Shown here piece after piece: positions 1 to 8,924 of a stretch of DNA of 42,826 bases. The stretch lies in contig NZ_VFTZ01000036.1 of the NCBI RefSeq assembly GCF_006440775.1, forward strand, positions 1 to 42,826. Direction: 5' to 3'. Positions within the stretch are counted from its first letter, which is position 1; every line of letters starts with the position of its first letter. Source of the stretch: Mesorhizobium sp. B2-7-2. GTDB taxonomy: Bacteria > Pseudomonadota > Alphaproteobacteria > Rhizobiales > Rhizobiaceae. The notes below the pieces were generated by a model. It was not told the origin of the DNA. It ran no database searches and was given only the letters and a program-made list of their open reading frames with translations. A program made the translations under genes and the position numbers.

Positions 1-771
1 GATCTCGCCCTTGAAGTCGAGCACGCCGATCATCTCGCGGCCGGTCGACTTGTTGAATTCCTCGACCTCCGGCATCGGCTCAGTCAAGAGGTACATGTGC
101 TCCATGGCCAGCACCGGCAGCTCGACGCCGACCATGCGGCCGATCTCGCGCGCCCACAGGCCGCCGCAGTTGACGACGTGCTCGGCATGGACCGTGCCCT
201 GCTCGGTGACGACGTTCCAGGTGCCGTCCGGCTGCTGAGTCAGGTCGACGACGCGGTTGCGCAGCACGATCTCGGCGCCGAGCTTTTTCGCCGCCTTGGA
301 ATAGGCGATGGTGGTGCCCGAAGGGTCGAGATGACCTTCGACCGGATCCCACATGGCGCCGACGAAGTTCGTCTCGTCCATCAGCGGGAACATCGCCTTG
401 GCTTCCGAGGGCGTGATCAGCTCGGTATCCATGCCGAGATAGCGGCCCTTGGCGTGAGCCAGCCGCAGGAAGTCCATGCGCTCGGGCGTGTCGGCCATCA
501 TGACGCCGCCGGTCAGATGCAGCGAGCAGGACTGGCCGGAGAGTTCCTCGATCTCCTTGTAGAGCTGGACCGTGTAGGCCTGCAGCTTGGCGACGTTAGG
601 GTCGCCGTTCAGCGTATGGAAGCCGCCCGCCGCATGCCAGGACGAGCCGGAGGTCAGCTCCGAGCGCTCGATCAGCATGATGTCGGTCCAGCCGGCCTTG
701 GCGAGGTGATAGAGCACCGAACAGCCGACGACGCCGCCGCCGATGACAACCGCTTTTACGTGGGATTTCAT
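1..771 (-). CDS. FAD-dependent oxidoreductase, dimethylglycine/sarcosine dehydrogenase type (partial, 3' end outside window)
   Basis: The frame stays open from the ATG at 771 to the left edge, giving the first 257 residues. Residues 8-16 form a dinucleotide-binding motif (VIGGGVVGC) with a Rossmann-type beta-alpha-beta. Residues 38-50 read ELTSGSSWHAAGG; in dimethylglycine and sarcosine dehydrogenases the His of this WHAAG motif (His46 here) carries covalently bound FAD. The family oxidatively removes N-methyl groups from dimethylglycine, sarcosine or related methylamines. Many members end in a GcvT-like tetrahydrofolate domain, which would lie outside the window. The gene starts 50 bp after the methyltransferase gene on the same strand, so the two probably share a transcript and act on the same methylated amine. 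The exact substrate cannot be read from the sequence. Confidence 0.85.
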   Translation of the reverse strand, partial: MKSHVKAVVIGGGVVGCSVLYHLAKAGWTDIMLIERSELTSGSSWHAAGGFHTLNGDPNVAKLQAYTVQLYKEIEELSGQSCSLHLTGGVMMADTPERMDFLRLAHAKGRYLGMDTELITPSEAKAMFPLMDETNFVGAMWDPVEGHLDPSGTTIAYSKAAKKLGAEIVLRNRVVDLTQQPDGTWNVVTEQGTVHAEHVVNCGGLWAREIGRMVGVELPVLAMEHMYLLTEPMPEVEEFNKSTGREMIGVLDFKGEI

Positions 772-821
772 GCAGATAGATCCGTGTTGTGCAATGTGGA
801 GTCAGAAATGGAGATCAAGGA

Positions 822-2399
822 TCAGAAATCCGTCGGCGCGCCGCCTTCGGCGCGGCGTTTCTCGACGAAGTCGTTGAGCTCCTCGCGGATGGCCGGATCC
901 ATATAGGGCTCCTCGTAGGAGGCAAGGCGCTCCTTCCAGATCTTGTTGGTGCGTTCCAGCGCTGTCGGCGAACCTGCCTCGGCCCATGTCTCGAAATTGC
1001 GCCAGTCGGAGACGATCGGCGAATAGAAGGCGGTCTTGTAACGCTGCTGCGTGTGCTGGGTGCCGAAGAAATGCCCGCCCGGGCCGACCGACTGGATGGC
1101 GTCGAAGCCGAGCGCATCCTCCGAGAGGTCGAGCGGGGTGAGGAATTCAGCCACCATCTGCAAAAGGTCGATGTCGAGGATGGTCTTTTCGTAGGAGCAG
1201 CGCAGGCCGCCTTCCAGCCAGCCGGCGCCATGCATCATCAGATTGCCGCCGCCCTGCATCGCGCCCCACAGCGAGAACACGCTTTCATAGGCGGCCTGGG
1301 CGTCGACGGTGTTGGCGGCGCAGGTGTTGGAGGTGCGGTAGGGAATTTGATAGCGTCGGGCGAGCTGGCCGCCGACGAGCTGCGCCTTCATATATTCGGG
1401 CGTGCCGAAGGCCGGCGCGCCGGACTTCATGTCGACATTGGAGGTGAAGCCGCCATAGCCGACCGGCGCGCCTTTCTTGACCATCTGCGCGAAGGCAATG
1501 CCCGAGAGCGCCTCGGCGTTCTGCTGCACCAGCGCGCCGGCGACGGTGACGGGCGCCATGGCGCCGGACAGCGTGAACGGCGTGACGATCACGACCTGGC
1601 CCATGCTCGACATCTGGATGATGCCTTCCATCATCGGCACGTCGAGCTTGAGCGGCGAATTGGTGTTGATGATGGTAAAGACCGACGGTTCCTGCATCAG
1701 CTGCTCGCGGCTGACGCCGCGCGCGATGCGGGTGATCTCGATGCCGTCGACGTTGCGTTCCTTGCCGAGCGAATAGATGTGGAAGACCTTGTCGGTCAGC
1801 ATGGCGAGGTCGCGAATGCATTCCAGGTGCCGCACCGACGGATGGATGTCGATCGGCTCGACCGGATAGCCGCCGGTGCAGTGCAGGATGTTGTGCATCT
1901 GCGCCAGGCGCAGGAAGTTGCGGTAATCGGCCTGGTTGCCGGGCCTGCGGCCGCGGTCAAGGTCGGAGCAGTTCGGCGCCGAAGCCATCATCGACAGGAT
2001 GACGTTGTTGCCGCCGAAGCGCAGATTATGCGCCGGATTGCGGGCATGCAGCGTGAACTCCGACGGGCAATGCGAGACAAGCTCGAGGATCATGTCGCTG
2101 TCGAAGCGCACGCGCTCCGAGCCTTCGCGCACGTCGGCGCCATGCGCCTTCATGATGCGGCGGGCCTCATCGTGCAGAACGTCGACGCCGATTTCCCTCA
2201 ACACACGCAGCGAGGCGAGGTGAATTGATTCCAATTCGTCATCGGACACCAACCTGGTCGGCGTCAGCGGGTTCTTCAATTGCCGGAAGGCGGGCTGCTC
2301 GAAGGCGGCCGAGCCGCCGGCGCGCTTTCCCGCGCGGCCGCCACGGCGGGCGCGATCGGTTGCCAGTGCCGGCTCGGCGGGATGAAGGGCGGCAGTCAT
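822..2399 (-). CDS. Trimethylamine methyltransferase (MttB) family protein, non-pyrrolysine type
   Basis: This is a 525-residue member of the MttB family (COG5598). Relatives move a methyl group from a quaternary or tertiary amine to a corrinoid protein. Archaeal trimethylamine enzymes read an in-frame amber codon as pyrrolysine. This frame has no internal stop, so it belongs to the non-Pyl branch, which includes glycine betaine methyltransferases. I chose the ATG at 2399 (MTAALHPAEP) because ACGAGG lies six bases upstream. The frame also runs open further upstream to 2747, but without a better start. Residues around 35-70 (LVSDDELESIHLASLRVLRE, then IGVDVLHDEA) match the usual family N-terminus. 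Next downstream is the dimethylglycine-dehydrogenase-like flavoprotein, suggesting stepwise demethylation of a betaine or methylamine. No corrinoid protein or reactivase gene is in view. Confidence 0.85.
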   Translation of the reverse strand: MTAALHPAEPALATDRARRGGRAGKRAGGSAAFEQPAFRQLKNPLTPTRLVSDDELESIHLASLRVLREIGVDVLHDEARRIMKAHGADVREGSERVRFDSDMILELVSHCPSEFTLHARNPAHNLRFGGNNVILSMMASAPNCSDLDRGRRPGNQADYRNFLRLAQMHNILHCTGGYPVEPIDIHPSVRHLECIRDLAMLTDKVFHIYSLGKERNVDGIEITRIARGVSREQLMQEPSVFTIINTNSPLKLDVPMMEGIIQMSSMGQVVIVTPFTLSGAMAPVTVAGALVQQNAEALSGIAFAQMVKKGAPVGYGGFTSNVDMKSGAPAFGTPEYMKAQLVGGQLARRYQIPYRTSNTCAANTVDAQAAYESVFSLWGAMQGGGNLMMHGAGWLEGGLRCSYEKTILDIDLLQMVAEFLTPLDLSEDALGFDAIQSVGPGGHFFGTQHTQQRYKTAFYSPIVSDWRNFETWAEAGSPTALERTNKIWKERLASYEEPYMDPAIREELNDFVEKRRAEGGAPTDF

Positions 2400-2658
2400 G
2401 AGAAGCCTCGTGAGGATGCGAATTTGGCCGGCATAATGGACTGGCCGCAATGCAGCCGGTGAGGAGGCGGCGACCACTAGGGCGAGGGAAGCGACATGAC
2501 GGAAGGGGAGGCGGCCGCAGGCGATCGGACGTTCCCTTGTGCTGTTCCTTGCAGCGCCAGCGCTCCTGACAGGGACTGGCTGGAACATGCGCTTTCGGCG
2601 CCGTTGGCCCTTACGGCTGTCGCCGGTAGCGGCTAAGGCTCCGAAGATTGGAGCGGCA

Positions 2659-3822
2659 ATGATGGCGCTGGCGGGCTCGGAAAGCGACGAGACGGTGCAG
2701 TGGGCCGCGATCACCGGCGTGATCGCGACGGTTTCCGTCTTCGCCATTGCGCAAGGGCTTTCCTATCCGCTGCTCAGCTTTATCCTGCAGCGCCAAGGCG
2801 TTTCGCCGGCGATGATCGGACTGTCGGCGGCGATGACGCCGGTCGGCTTCATCCTGTCCTCGCCGCTGATCCCGGGATTGGCGCGCCGGTTCGGGGCAGG
2901 GCGGACCGCGCTGACCTGCGCGGCGCTCTCGGCGCTGGTGCTGGCGCTGATCGGCTGGACGCAAAATGTCTATCTGTGGTTCCCGCTGCGCTTCCTGATC
3001 GGCGTAGTGACCAACCCGCTCTATGTCCTGAGCGAAATCTGGGTGATCGCTCTGGCGCCGCCGACGCGGCGCGGTCGCGTCATGGGTATCTATTCAACCA
3101 TCATCTCGGCGGGCTTCGCGGCCGGGCCGCTCTGCCTGCTCGCCGTCGGCACCGAAGGCTGGCCGCCTTTCCTTGTCGGCATTCTTGCCTTCCTCTTCTG
3201 CGGCGGCTGCCTGGCCGTGGTGGTGAAGCGGCTGCCGAAAGTCGACGAGGCCGAAAACAAGGTTTCGGTGCTGGGCTTCATACCAATGGCCTGGCTGCTT
3301 CTGTCGGCGGTGATCGTCGCGGCCGGGTTCGAGCAGGCGATATTGGCGCTGCTGCCAGTCTATGGGACCCATCACGGCATTCCCGAGGCACGCATGTCGG
3401 CGCTGCTTTCCGTGATGATCGCCGGCAACATCGCCATGCAGGTGCCGCTCGGCCTGCTCGCCGAAAGGTTGACGGCGCGCCTGGTGCGGTTCGGCTGCGT
3501 GGCGGTGACCGTCCTTGGATGCGTGGCTTTGCCGGCGCTGATCGAGACGCCGCTGATCTGGGCTTGCGTCTTTATCTGGGGCGCCGTTTCCTACGGCATC
3601 TACACGATGTCGATCGTCGAGCTCGGCGAACGCTTCACCGGGTCGGCGCTGGTTGCCGGCAATGCCGCCTTCTCGCTGATGTGGGGTTTTGGCGGCATCG
3701 TCGTGCCGCCGCTCACCGGCGGCGTCATGGATGTCATCGGCGCCGCCGGCCTGCCGGTCACGCTGGGCGCCATTTGCGCCGCGCTGGCGGCGGCGACGAT
3801 CGCGCGCCGGCGGGTTTTGTAA
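2659..3822 (+). CDS. MFS transporter
   Basis: This is a 387-residue, very hydrophobic protein with about twelve predicted membrane helices, in the major facilitator superfamily. The RRGRVMGIYST stretch after helix 4-5 resembles the YcaD/MFS_1 drug- and sugar-efflux type. I chose the ATG at 2659 (MMALAGSESD) because GGAG lies five bases upstream. An in-frame start at 2539 would add 40 polar residues with no ribosome-binding site. It is divergent from the mttB-like gene across 259 bp, which must hold both promoters, and is followed 73 bp later by the oligopeptidase on the same strand. The substrate is not predictable. Confidence 0.85.
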   Translation: MMALAGSESDETVQWAAITGVIATVSVFAIAQGLSYPLLSFILQRQGVSPAMIGLSAAMTPVGFILSSPLIPGLARRFGAGRTALTCAALSALVLALIGWTQNVYLWFPLRFLIGVVTNPLYVLSEIWVIALAPPTRRGRVMGIYSTIISAGFAAGPLCLLAVGTEGWPPFLVGILAFLFCGGCLAVVVKRLPKVDEAENKVSVLGFIPMAWLLLSAVIVAAGFEQAILALLPVYGTHHGIPEARMSALLSVMIAGNIAMQVPLGLLAERLTARLVRFGCVAVTVLGCVALPALIETPLIWACVFIWGAVSYGIYTMSIVELGERFTGSALVAGNAAFSLMWGFGGIVVPPLTGGVMDVIGAAGLPVTLGAICAALAAATIARRRVL

Positions 3823-3895
3823 TCGGTCCCGAAATGGCTCTTGAATATCGAGGCAGCGAACGCGATGTAGGCGGGGCCGCCGGATGGAGACCTGC

Positions 3896-5965
3896 ATGAC
3901 CAGCACGATGACCAAAACCCAGCTCGAATTGACCGCCGACGATCCCTACCTCTGGCTTGAGGACCGCAACGGCAAGGAAGCGCTGGACTGGGTTCATCGC
4001 CAGAATGCGCTGACGGTCGCCGAACTGCAGGGCGATCCTTCTTATCAGGCCGCGTTCGAGACCGCGCTCGACCTGATGACCGCCGAGGACAACATGCCGG
4101 TCGGGGCAGCACTTGCCGGCTACGTCTATAATTTCTGGCAGGACAAGACCAATGCGCTGGGTCTCTGGCGGCGCACAACGGTCGCGTCCTATAAGACCGA
4201 CAAGCCCGATTGGGAGACGATCATCGACTTCGATCAGCTTTCCGCGAAGGAAGGCGTGAAGTGGGTGTTCGGCGGGGCGAGCCGGCTCTATCCCGATTTC
4301 AACCGCTGCCTGCTCTACATGTCGCCCGATGGCGGCGATGCCAGCGAGATGCGCGAATTCGATATCGTGACGAGGTCTTTTGTCGATGGCGGTTTTTCCG
4401 CGCGTGCTTCCAAGTCGGGCTTTTCCTGGCTGGACGAAGATACGGTGATCGTCTCCGCCGCTTTCGAGGAAGACGACAAGACGCAGTCCGGCTATCCGCG
4501 CGTGATCAAGCTGTGGCGGCGCGGCACCAAGCTTGAGGACGCCACGCCGATCCTCGAAGGCGAAAAGCAACATCTCGCGGTCGGCGGCGGCGTCGAATAT
4601 GACGGCGACAAGCGGCACGTGCTGCTCGGCAAGACGCTCGACTTCTTCACCTCGCACAGTTTCCTGCGGCTGGCTTCGGGCGAGAACCGGCGCATTCCGC
4701 TGCCCGACGACGCCACCGACACGGCGATCTTCAAGGGCCAACTGATCTTCGGCGTGCGCAGCCCCTGGACGGCGCCGGACGGCACGCGCTGCCTGCCCGA
4801 CGGGCTCTATTCGGTCGATTTCGATCGCTGGATCGAGAGCGGTGCCTTCGGTCCGTTCCAGACCGTGCTCGAGCCGGCGCACCGCGTTTCGATCGCCGGC
4901 CTCGCCAGGACGCAGGACCGGCTGTTCATCAACCTGATGGACAATGTGCGCGGCAAGGTCATCGCCTGCGACCGCGCCGCCGAAGGCTGGTCGCTGAAGC
5001 GGATCGCGCTGCCCGACAACGGCAATGTCGGCATCAGCCATGTCGAGCATTTCGGCTCGAGCGTCTCCTTCTCTTTCACCGATTTCCTGACGCCGAGCTC
5101 GATCATCTGGTCGGACGACAATGGCGAGACGCTTCAAACGGTGAAGTCGCAGCCGGCCCGCTTCGACGCCTCGCCTTATATCTCGGAGCAGTTCGAGGCG
5201 CGCTCGAAGGACGGCACGATGATCCCGTATTTCGTGGTGCGGCGGCGCGACCAGAAAGGGCCGGTGCCGACGCTGCTCTACGGCTATGGCGGCTTTGAAG
5301 TGCCGCTGCTGCCCGGCTATGCCGGCATTCGCGGCAAGCTCTGGCTGGACAGGGGCAACGCCTATGTCCAGGCCAACATCCGCGGCGGCGGCGAGTTTGG
5401 TCCGGCCTGGCACCAGGCGGCGCTGAAGGGCAAGCGCCAGAACGCTTTCGACGATTTCGCGGCGGTGGCCGAGGACGTGGTCCGGCGCGGCATCACCACG
5501 GCGGCGCAGCTCGGCATCCAGGGCGGCTCCAATGGCGGCCTGCTCACCGGCACGTCGCTGACGCAGCGGCCGGAGCTGTTCGGCGCGGTCATCATCGACG
5601 TGCCGCTGCTCGATATGTTGCGCTACACCGAACTGCCCCCCGGCGCCTCGTGGATCGCCGAATATGGCGACCCGTCGAAGCCCGAAGAGGCGGCCTGGCT
5701 CGGCGCCTATTCGCCCTACCAGCATGTCGCGGCCAATGTCGCCTATCCGCCCGTGCTGTTGATGACGTCCACCGCCGATGATCGCGTCCATCCCGGACAT
5801 GCGCGCAAGATGGCGGCACGGCTGCAGGAGGCAGGTCACGGCAGGACGCTGTTTTTCGAGGAGACCGAAGGCGGCCATGGCGGGCGCGGCGACCGCCGGC
5901 CGCAGGCGGCGCAGACGGCGATGCGCTACATATTCCTGCAGCGGGCGCTAACCGGAACAGCTTGA
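3896..5965 (+). CDS. Prolyl oligopeptidase family serine peptidase (S9A)
   Basis: This is a 689-residue cytosolic oligopeptidase that cleaves short peptides, typically after proline. The N-terminal part opens with DDPYLWLEDRNG, the usual start of this family, and continues as a beta-propeller to about residue 400. The C-terminal alpha/beta-hydrolase domain carries the catalytic serine in GGSNGG (Ser545), the acid in the ADDRVHPGH segment (Asp628 or Asp629) and the histidine in EGGHGG (His661). The ATG at 3896 is preferred over one at 3884 because GGAGA sits five bases upstream of it. No signal peptide is visible. It may work with peptide uptake systems, but the neighbouring genes do not fix a role. 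Confidence 0.92.
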   Translation: MTSTMTKTQLELTADDPYLWLEDRNGKEALDWVHRQNALTVAELQGDPSYQAAFETALDLMTAEDNMPVGAALAGYVYNFWQDKTNALGLWRRTTVASYKTDKPDWETIIDFDQLSAKEGVKWVFGGASRLYPDFNRCLLYMSPDGGDASEMREFDIVTRSFVDGGFSARASKSGFSWLDEDTVIVSAAFEEDDKTQSGYPRVIKLWRRGTKLEDATPILEGEKQHLAVGGGVEYDGDKRHVLLGKTLDFFTSHSFLRLASGENRRIPLPDDATDTAIFKGQLIFGVRSPWTAPDGTRCLPDGLYSVDFDRWIESGAFGPFQTVLEPAHRVSIAGLARTQDRLFINLMDNVRGKVIACDRAAEGWSLKRIALPDNGNVGISHVEHFGSSVSFSFTDFLTPSSIIWSDDNGETLQTVKSQPARFDASPYISEQFEARSKDGTMIPYFVVRRRDQKGPVPTLLYGYGGFEVPLLPGYAGIRGKLWLDRGNAYVQANIRGGGEFGPAWHQAALKGKRQNAFDDFAAVAEDVVRRGITTAAQLGIQGGSNGGLLTGTSLTQRPELFGAVIIDVPLLDMLRYTELPPGASWIAEYGDPSKPEEAAWLGAYSPYQHVAANVAYPPVLLMTSTADDRVHPGHARKMAARLQEAGHGRTLFFEETEGGHGGRGDRRPQAAQTAMRYIFLQRALTGTA

Positions 5966-5975
5966 ATTCTAGGCC

Positions 5976-6120
5976 TCAGGCGGCATAAGCTGCCGCCATG
6001 ATCCGCTTCAGCACTTCTGGCGCCTTCGGGGTCGCGGTGACGCCGTCACCGCGCACGCTGCGCGCCGAGCTGTTGCGGCTGTGCGCCCGCATCGGCTATT
6101 CGCCGCCCCGCTTCCTCTGA
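5976..6120. other. Possible small ORF on either strand (unrecognised)
   Basis: Two short overlapping frames with coding-like GC3 lie between the oligopeptidase and the aminotransferase. The plus frame, 5998-6120, gives 40 residues starting MIRFSTSGAFGVAV. The minus frame, 6092-5976, gives 38 residues ending PEVLKRIMAAAYAA. Neither has a well-placed ribosome-binding site and neither resembles a family I know. At most one is likely to be real, and both may be chance frames. Confidence 0.2.
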
Positions 6121-6170
6121 CGAATCCGCCCCGGCCGCGCCGGATTGATTCAAGAGGAAAGATCAAATCC

Positions 6171-7550
6171 ATGACCTATCAGAATTATTCGCTGAAGCAG
6201 CTTCAGCAGATCGATGCCGCGCATCACCTGCATCCCTTCACCGACCATAAGGAGCTGCGCGAGACGGGCTCGCGCATCATCACCCATGCCAACGGCCCGT
6301 TCATCTACGATGCCGACGGCACCGAAATCCTCGACGGCATGGCGGGCCTGTGGTGCGTCAATGTCGGCTATGGCCGCGACGAGCTGGCCGAGGCTGCCTA
6401 CGCGCAGATGAAGGAGCTGCCTTACTACAACTCCTTCTTCAAATGTTCGACGCCGACGCCGGTGCTGTTGTCGAAGAAGCTGGCGGAGCTGGCGCCGACG
6501 CATGTCAGCCAGGTTTTCTACGGTTCGTCCGGGTCGGAGGCCAACGACACGGCGCTCAGGCTCGTGCGCCACTTTTGGGCGCTTGAAGGCAAGCCCGAGA
6601 AGAATCGCGTCATCTCGCGCAAGTCGGCCTATCACGGCTCGACGGTCGCCGGCACGTCGCTCGGCGGCATGGAGCCGATGCACAAGCAGCTCGGCGGCGC
6701 GGTGCCCAACATCGTCCATGTGATGATGCCCTATGCCTATGAGCTCGCGTTGCCCGGCGAAAGCGACCATGATTTCGGCATCCGCGCGGCCAAGGCGGTC
6801 GAGGACGCGATCCTCGAGGCCGGCGCCGACAAGGTCGCCGCCTTTATCGGCGAGCCGGTGATGGGTGCCGGCGGGGTGAAGATCCCGCCGATGAGCTACT
6901 GGCCGGAAGTGGAGCGCATCTGCCGCAAATACGACGTGCTGTTGATGCTGGACGAGGTGATCACCGGCTATGGCCGCACCGGCGAGTGGTTCGCGGCGCA
7001 GACTTTCGGCATCGAGCCCGACACCATCACCACCGCCAAGGCGCTGACCTCGGGCTACCAGCCGCTGTCGGCGCTGCTGGTCGGCGACCGCATCGCCAAG
7101 ACGCTGGTCGAGAAAGGCGGCGAGTTCTACCACGGCTACACCTATTCCGGTCATCCCGTGGCTTGCGCGGTGGCGCTGAAGAACCTTGAGATCATCGAGA
7201 AGGAAGGCCTGGTCGAGCGCGTCAAGAACGACACCGGTCCCTATTTCGCGCAGGCGCTGCAGGAGCGGATCGCCGGGCATCGGCTGGTCGGCGAGGTGCG
7301 CTCGATCGGCCTGATGGGCGCGATCGAGATCGTCAAGGACAAGGCGACCAAGGAACGCTATTTGCCGTCGGGAAGTGCGGCGGTCGTCGTGCGCGACCAC
7401 GCGATCGCGCAGGGCATGATGCTGCGGGCCACCGGCGACACGATGATCCTGTCGCCGCCGCTGATCTGGACGCGCGACACGATCGACATGGCTTGCGAGC
7501 GCATCGCCAAGGCGCTCGATCTCGCGGATGCCGATTTGCGGAAGCGCTGA
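6171..7550 (+). CDS. Class III PLP-dependent aminotransferase (omega-amino acid:pyruvate type)
   Basis: This 459-residue protein belongs to the class III aminotransferases that move the amino group of omega-amino acids, amines or taurine to pyruvate or a related keto acid. The motif FYGSSGSEANDTALRL (PLP phosphate contact), the LMLDEVITGYGRTG stretch with the PLP-binding Asp, and TTAKALTSGYQPLSALL with the Schiff-base lysine are all intact. The ATG at 6171 (MTYQNYSLKQ) has AAGAGGAAAG upstream; an earlier start at 6081 has none. Rhizobial homologues are often labelled aspartate aminotransferase family, but the fold class points to beta-alanine, GABA, putrescine or similar. It ends just before a type A repeat and has no obvious operon partner. 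Confidence 0.88.
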   Translation: MTYQNYSLKQLQQIDAAHHLHPFTDHKELRETGSRIITHANGPFIYDADGTEILDGMAGLWCVNVGYGRDELAEAAYAQMKELPYYNSFFKCSTPTPVLLSKKLAELAPTHVSQVFYGSSGSEANDTALRLVRHFWALEGKPEKNRVISRKSAYHGSTVAGTSLGGMEPMHKQLGGAVPNIVHVMMPYAYELALPGESDHDFGIRAAKAVEDAILEAGADKVAAFIGEPVMGAGGVKIPPMSYWPEVERICRKYDVLLMLDEVITGYGRTGEWFAAQTFGIEPDTITTAKALTSGYQPLSALLVGDRIAKTLVEKGGEFYHGYTYSGHPVACAVALKNLEIIEKEGLVERVKNDTGPYFAQALQERIAGHRLVGEVRSIGLMGAIEIVKDKATKERYLPSGSAAVVVRDHAIAQGMMLRATGDTMILSPPLIWTRDTIDMACERIAKALDLADADLRKR

Positions 7551-7569
7551 CGAGGCGAAACGCAGCCAG

Positions 7570-7750
7570 TCGTTCTATGGCGGAGCAAGGAGCGAAGCGA
7601 CGCGCGCAGACCATAGAATCCATTCCGTGACCTCCGCCGAGGGGTGCAGCGGAGCAGAACTCTGCGCCGTTGCAGCGCTTCGAAGTCACGGCATGGATTC
7701 CAGGGTCTTCGCGACGGAGCTTCGCTCCTGCTGCGCCCTGGAATGACGAA
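7570..7750 (+). repeat. Interspersed repeat A, copy 1 (three-hairpin element)
   Basis: The left arm TTCTATGG (7573) pairs with CCATAGAA (7611). A central arm pairs TCCATTCCGTGAC (from 7619) with a near-complement around 7685-7697. The right arm TTCCAGGG pairs with CCCTGGAA ending at about 7743. The element ends in GAATGACGA. Related copies are at 12337, 12554, 37982 (inverted) and a single arm at 42590. Confidence 0.85.
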
Positions 7751-7776
7751 GTTGGCGACGTTCTAAAACGCAAAAA

Positions 7777-7798
7777 CCGCGTCCCTGCGGGAACGCGG
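7777..7798 (-). terminator. Rho-independent terminator for mmsB side
   Basis: CCGCGTCCC pairs with GGG-A-ACGCGG around a TGC loop. Read on the minus strand it is followed by TTTTT, so it probably ends transcription from the mmsB operon before the type A repeat. Confidence 0.7.
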
Positions 7799-7965
7799 CT
7801 TTGCCAGATACACATGGCATTTCGCTACGAGAATACTTGCGAAATTTACGGGCTCCGGTACGCGAGACCTGATCCGGAGCGCCGGGCAGACGCGATGTCC
7901 GCCTCGCAGTCCGTTTTAAAGGCACATCGTTACCGGTGCGTTAGCGAGACCTTAAGCAAATCTAA

Positions 7966-7990
7966 ATTTGCCGGCTTCGCACCGGCAAAT
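7966..7990 (-). terminator. Hairpin 30 bp past mmsB stop (possible terminator)
   Basis: A perfect 9-bp stem, ATTTGCCGG with CCGGCAAAT, encloses a 7-nt loop. On the minus strand only a weak T-rich tail follows. It could be an RNA 3' stability hairpin rather than a terminator; the stronger one lies at 7777-7798. The rest of 7800-7965 shows nothing recognisable. Confidence 0.45.
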
Positions 7991-8019
7991 CGTGGAAAGA
8001 ATCTTTGAAAATCAGTGGC

Positions 8020-8904
8020 TTATGCCGGATTTCCGCGCAAGAAATTAATAATGCCGGAAAAATCGGCGCCGGCGTGGCCTTGCGCGTTGAACAAGGCGTA
8101 GAGCTGTGTGGCTTCGGCGCCGAGCGGGGTCGCGGCGCCGGCGCCCTGCGCGGCTTCCTGCGACAATTTCAGGTCTTTCAGCATCAGCGCGGCGGCAAAG
8201 CCCGGCTTGTAGTCTCGGTTGGCCGGCGAAGCCGGCACGGGGCCGGGCACCGGGCAATAGGTGGTGAGCGACCAGCATTGGCCCGACGAGGTCGAGGCGA
8301 CGTCATACAGCGCCTGGTGCGAAAGGCCCAGCTTTTCGGCCAGCACGAAGGCTTCGGCTACGCCAATCATCGAGATGCCGAGAATCATGTTGTTGCAGAT
8401 CTTGGCGGCCTGGCCTGCGCCGTCGCCGCCGCAATGAACGACGCGCCCGGCCATCGGCTTCAGGATCGGCTCGGCGGCGGCAAACGCCTGATCCGAGCCA
8501 CCGGCCATGAAGGTGAGGGTGCCGGCCGTGGCGCCGCCGGTCCCTCCGGAGACGGGTGCGTCGATCGACGGGTGACCATGCTTCGCGGCAATGGCATGCG
8601 CCTTGCGAGCCGATTCGACATCGATGGTCGAGGAATCGATGAACAGCCCGCCTTTCTTCGCCTTGGGCGCGATGTCCTCATAAACCGACAGCACATGCTT
8701 GCCGGCCGGCAGCATGGTGATGACGACGTCAGCGTCCTTCACCGCGGCGACGGCGTTCGCCATTACGGTCACGCCGTGCTCCTTCGCGACGGTCAGGTTG
8801 TCGGGCACAAGGTCGAAGCCCAACACCGAATGGCCAGCCTTTACCAGATTGGCAGCCATCGGATTACCCATGTTGCCGAGACCAATGAAGGCGATGGTTG
8901 CCAT
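8020..8904 (-). CDS. mmsB: 3-hydroxyisobutyrate dehydrogenase
   Basis: This is a 294-residue NAD-dependent enzyme oxidising 3-hydroxyisobutyrate to methylmalonate semialdehyde in valine degradation. The N-terminal Rossmann motif is GLGNMGNPMA (residues 7-16). The substrate-binding signature DAPVSGGTGGA and the catalytic lysine in GQAAKICNNMILG are present, as in the beta-hydroxyacid dehydrogenase family. The ATG at 8904 has GGGAG eight bases upstream; the longer frame reading back to 9423 overlaps the upstream gene and is a shadow. It lies 20 bp after the acyl-CoA dehydrogenase gene, so the two form an operon for adjacent valine-pathway steps. Enoyl-CoA hydratase and 3-hydroxyisobutyryl-CoA hydrolase, needed between them, are not in the window. 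Confidence 0.93.
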   Translation of the reverse strand: MATIAFIGLGNMGNPMAANLVKAGHSVLGFDLVPDNLTVAKEHGVTVMANAVAAVKDADVVITMLPAGKHVLSVYEDIAPKAKKGGLFIDSSTIDVESARKAHAIAAKHGHPSIDAPVSGGTGGATAGTLTFMAGGSDQAFAAAEPILKPMAGRVVHCGGDGAGQAAKICNNMILGISMIGVAEAFVLAEKLGLSHQALYDVASTSSGQCWSLTTYCPVPGPVPASPANRDYKPGFAAALMLKDLKLSQEAAQGAGAATPLGAEATQLYALFNAQGHAGADFSGIINFLRGNPA

Positions 8905-8924
8905 CGTTTTCTCCCGATTTTGCG

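Noticed and set aside
822..2747. Pyrrolysine in the MttB-like protein
   Set aside because: The frame is free of TAG from start to stop, so no amber readthrough is needed.
3094..5878. Long antisense frames (for example 706 residues opposite the oligopeptidase)
   Set aside because: They mirror the codon bias of the plus-strand genes and show no domain or ribosome-binding site; similar frames oppose putA, gabD and cobQ.
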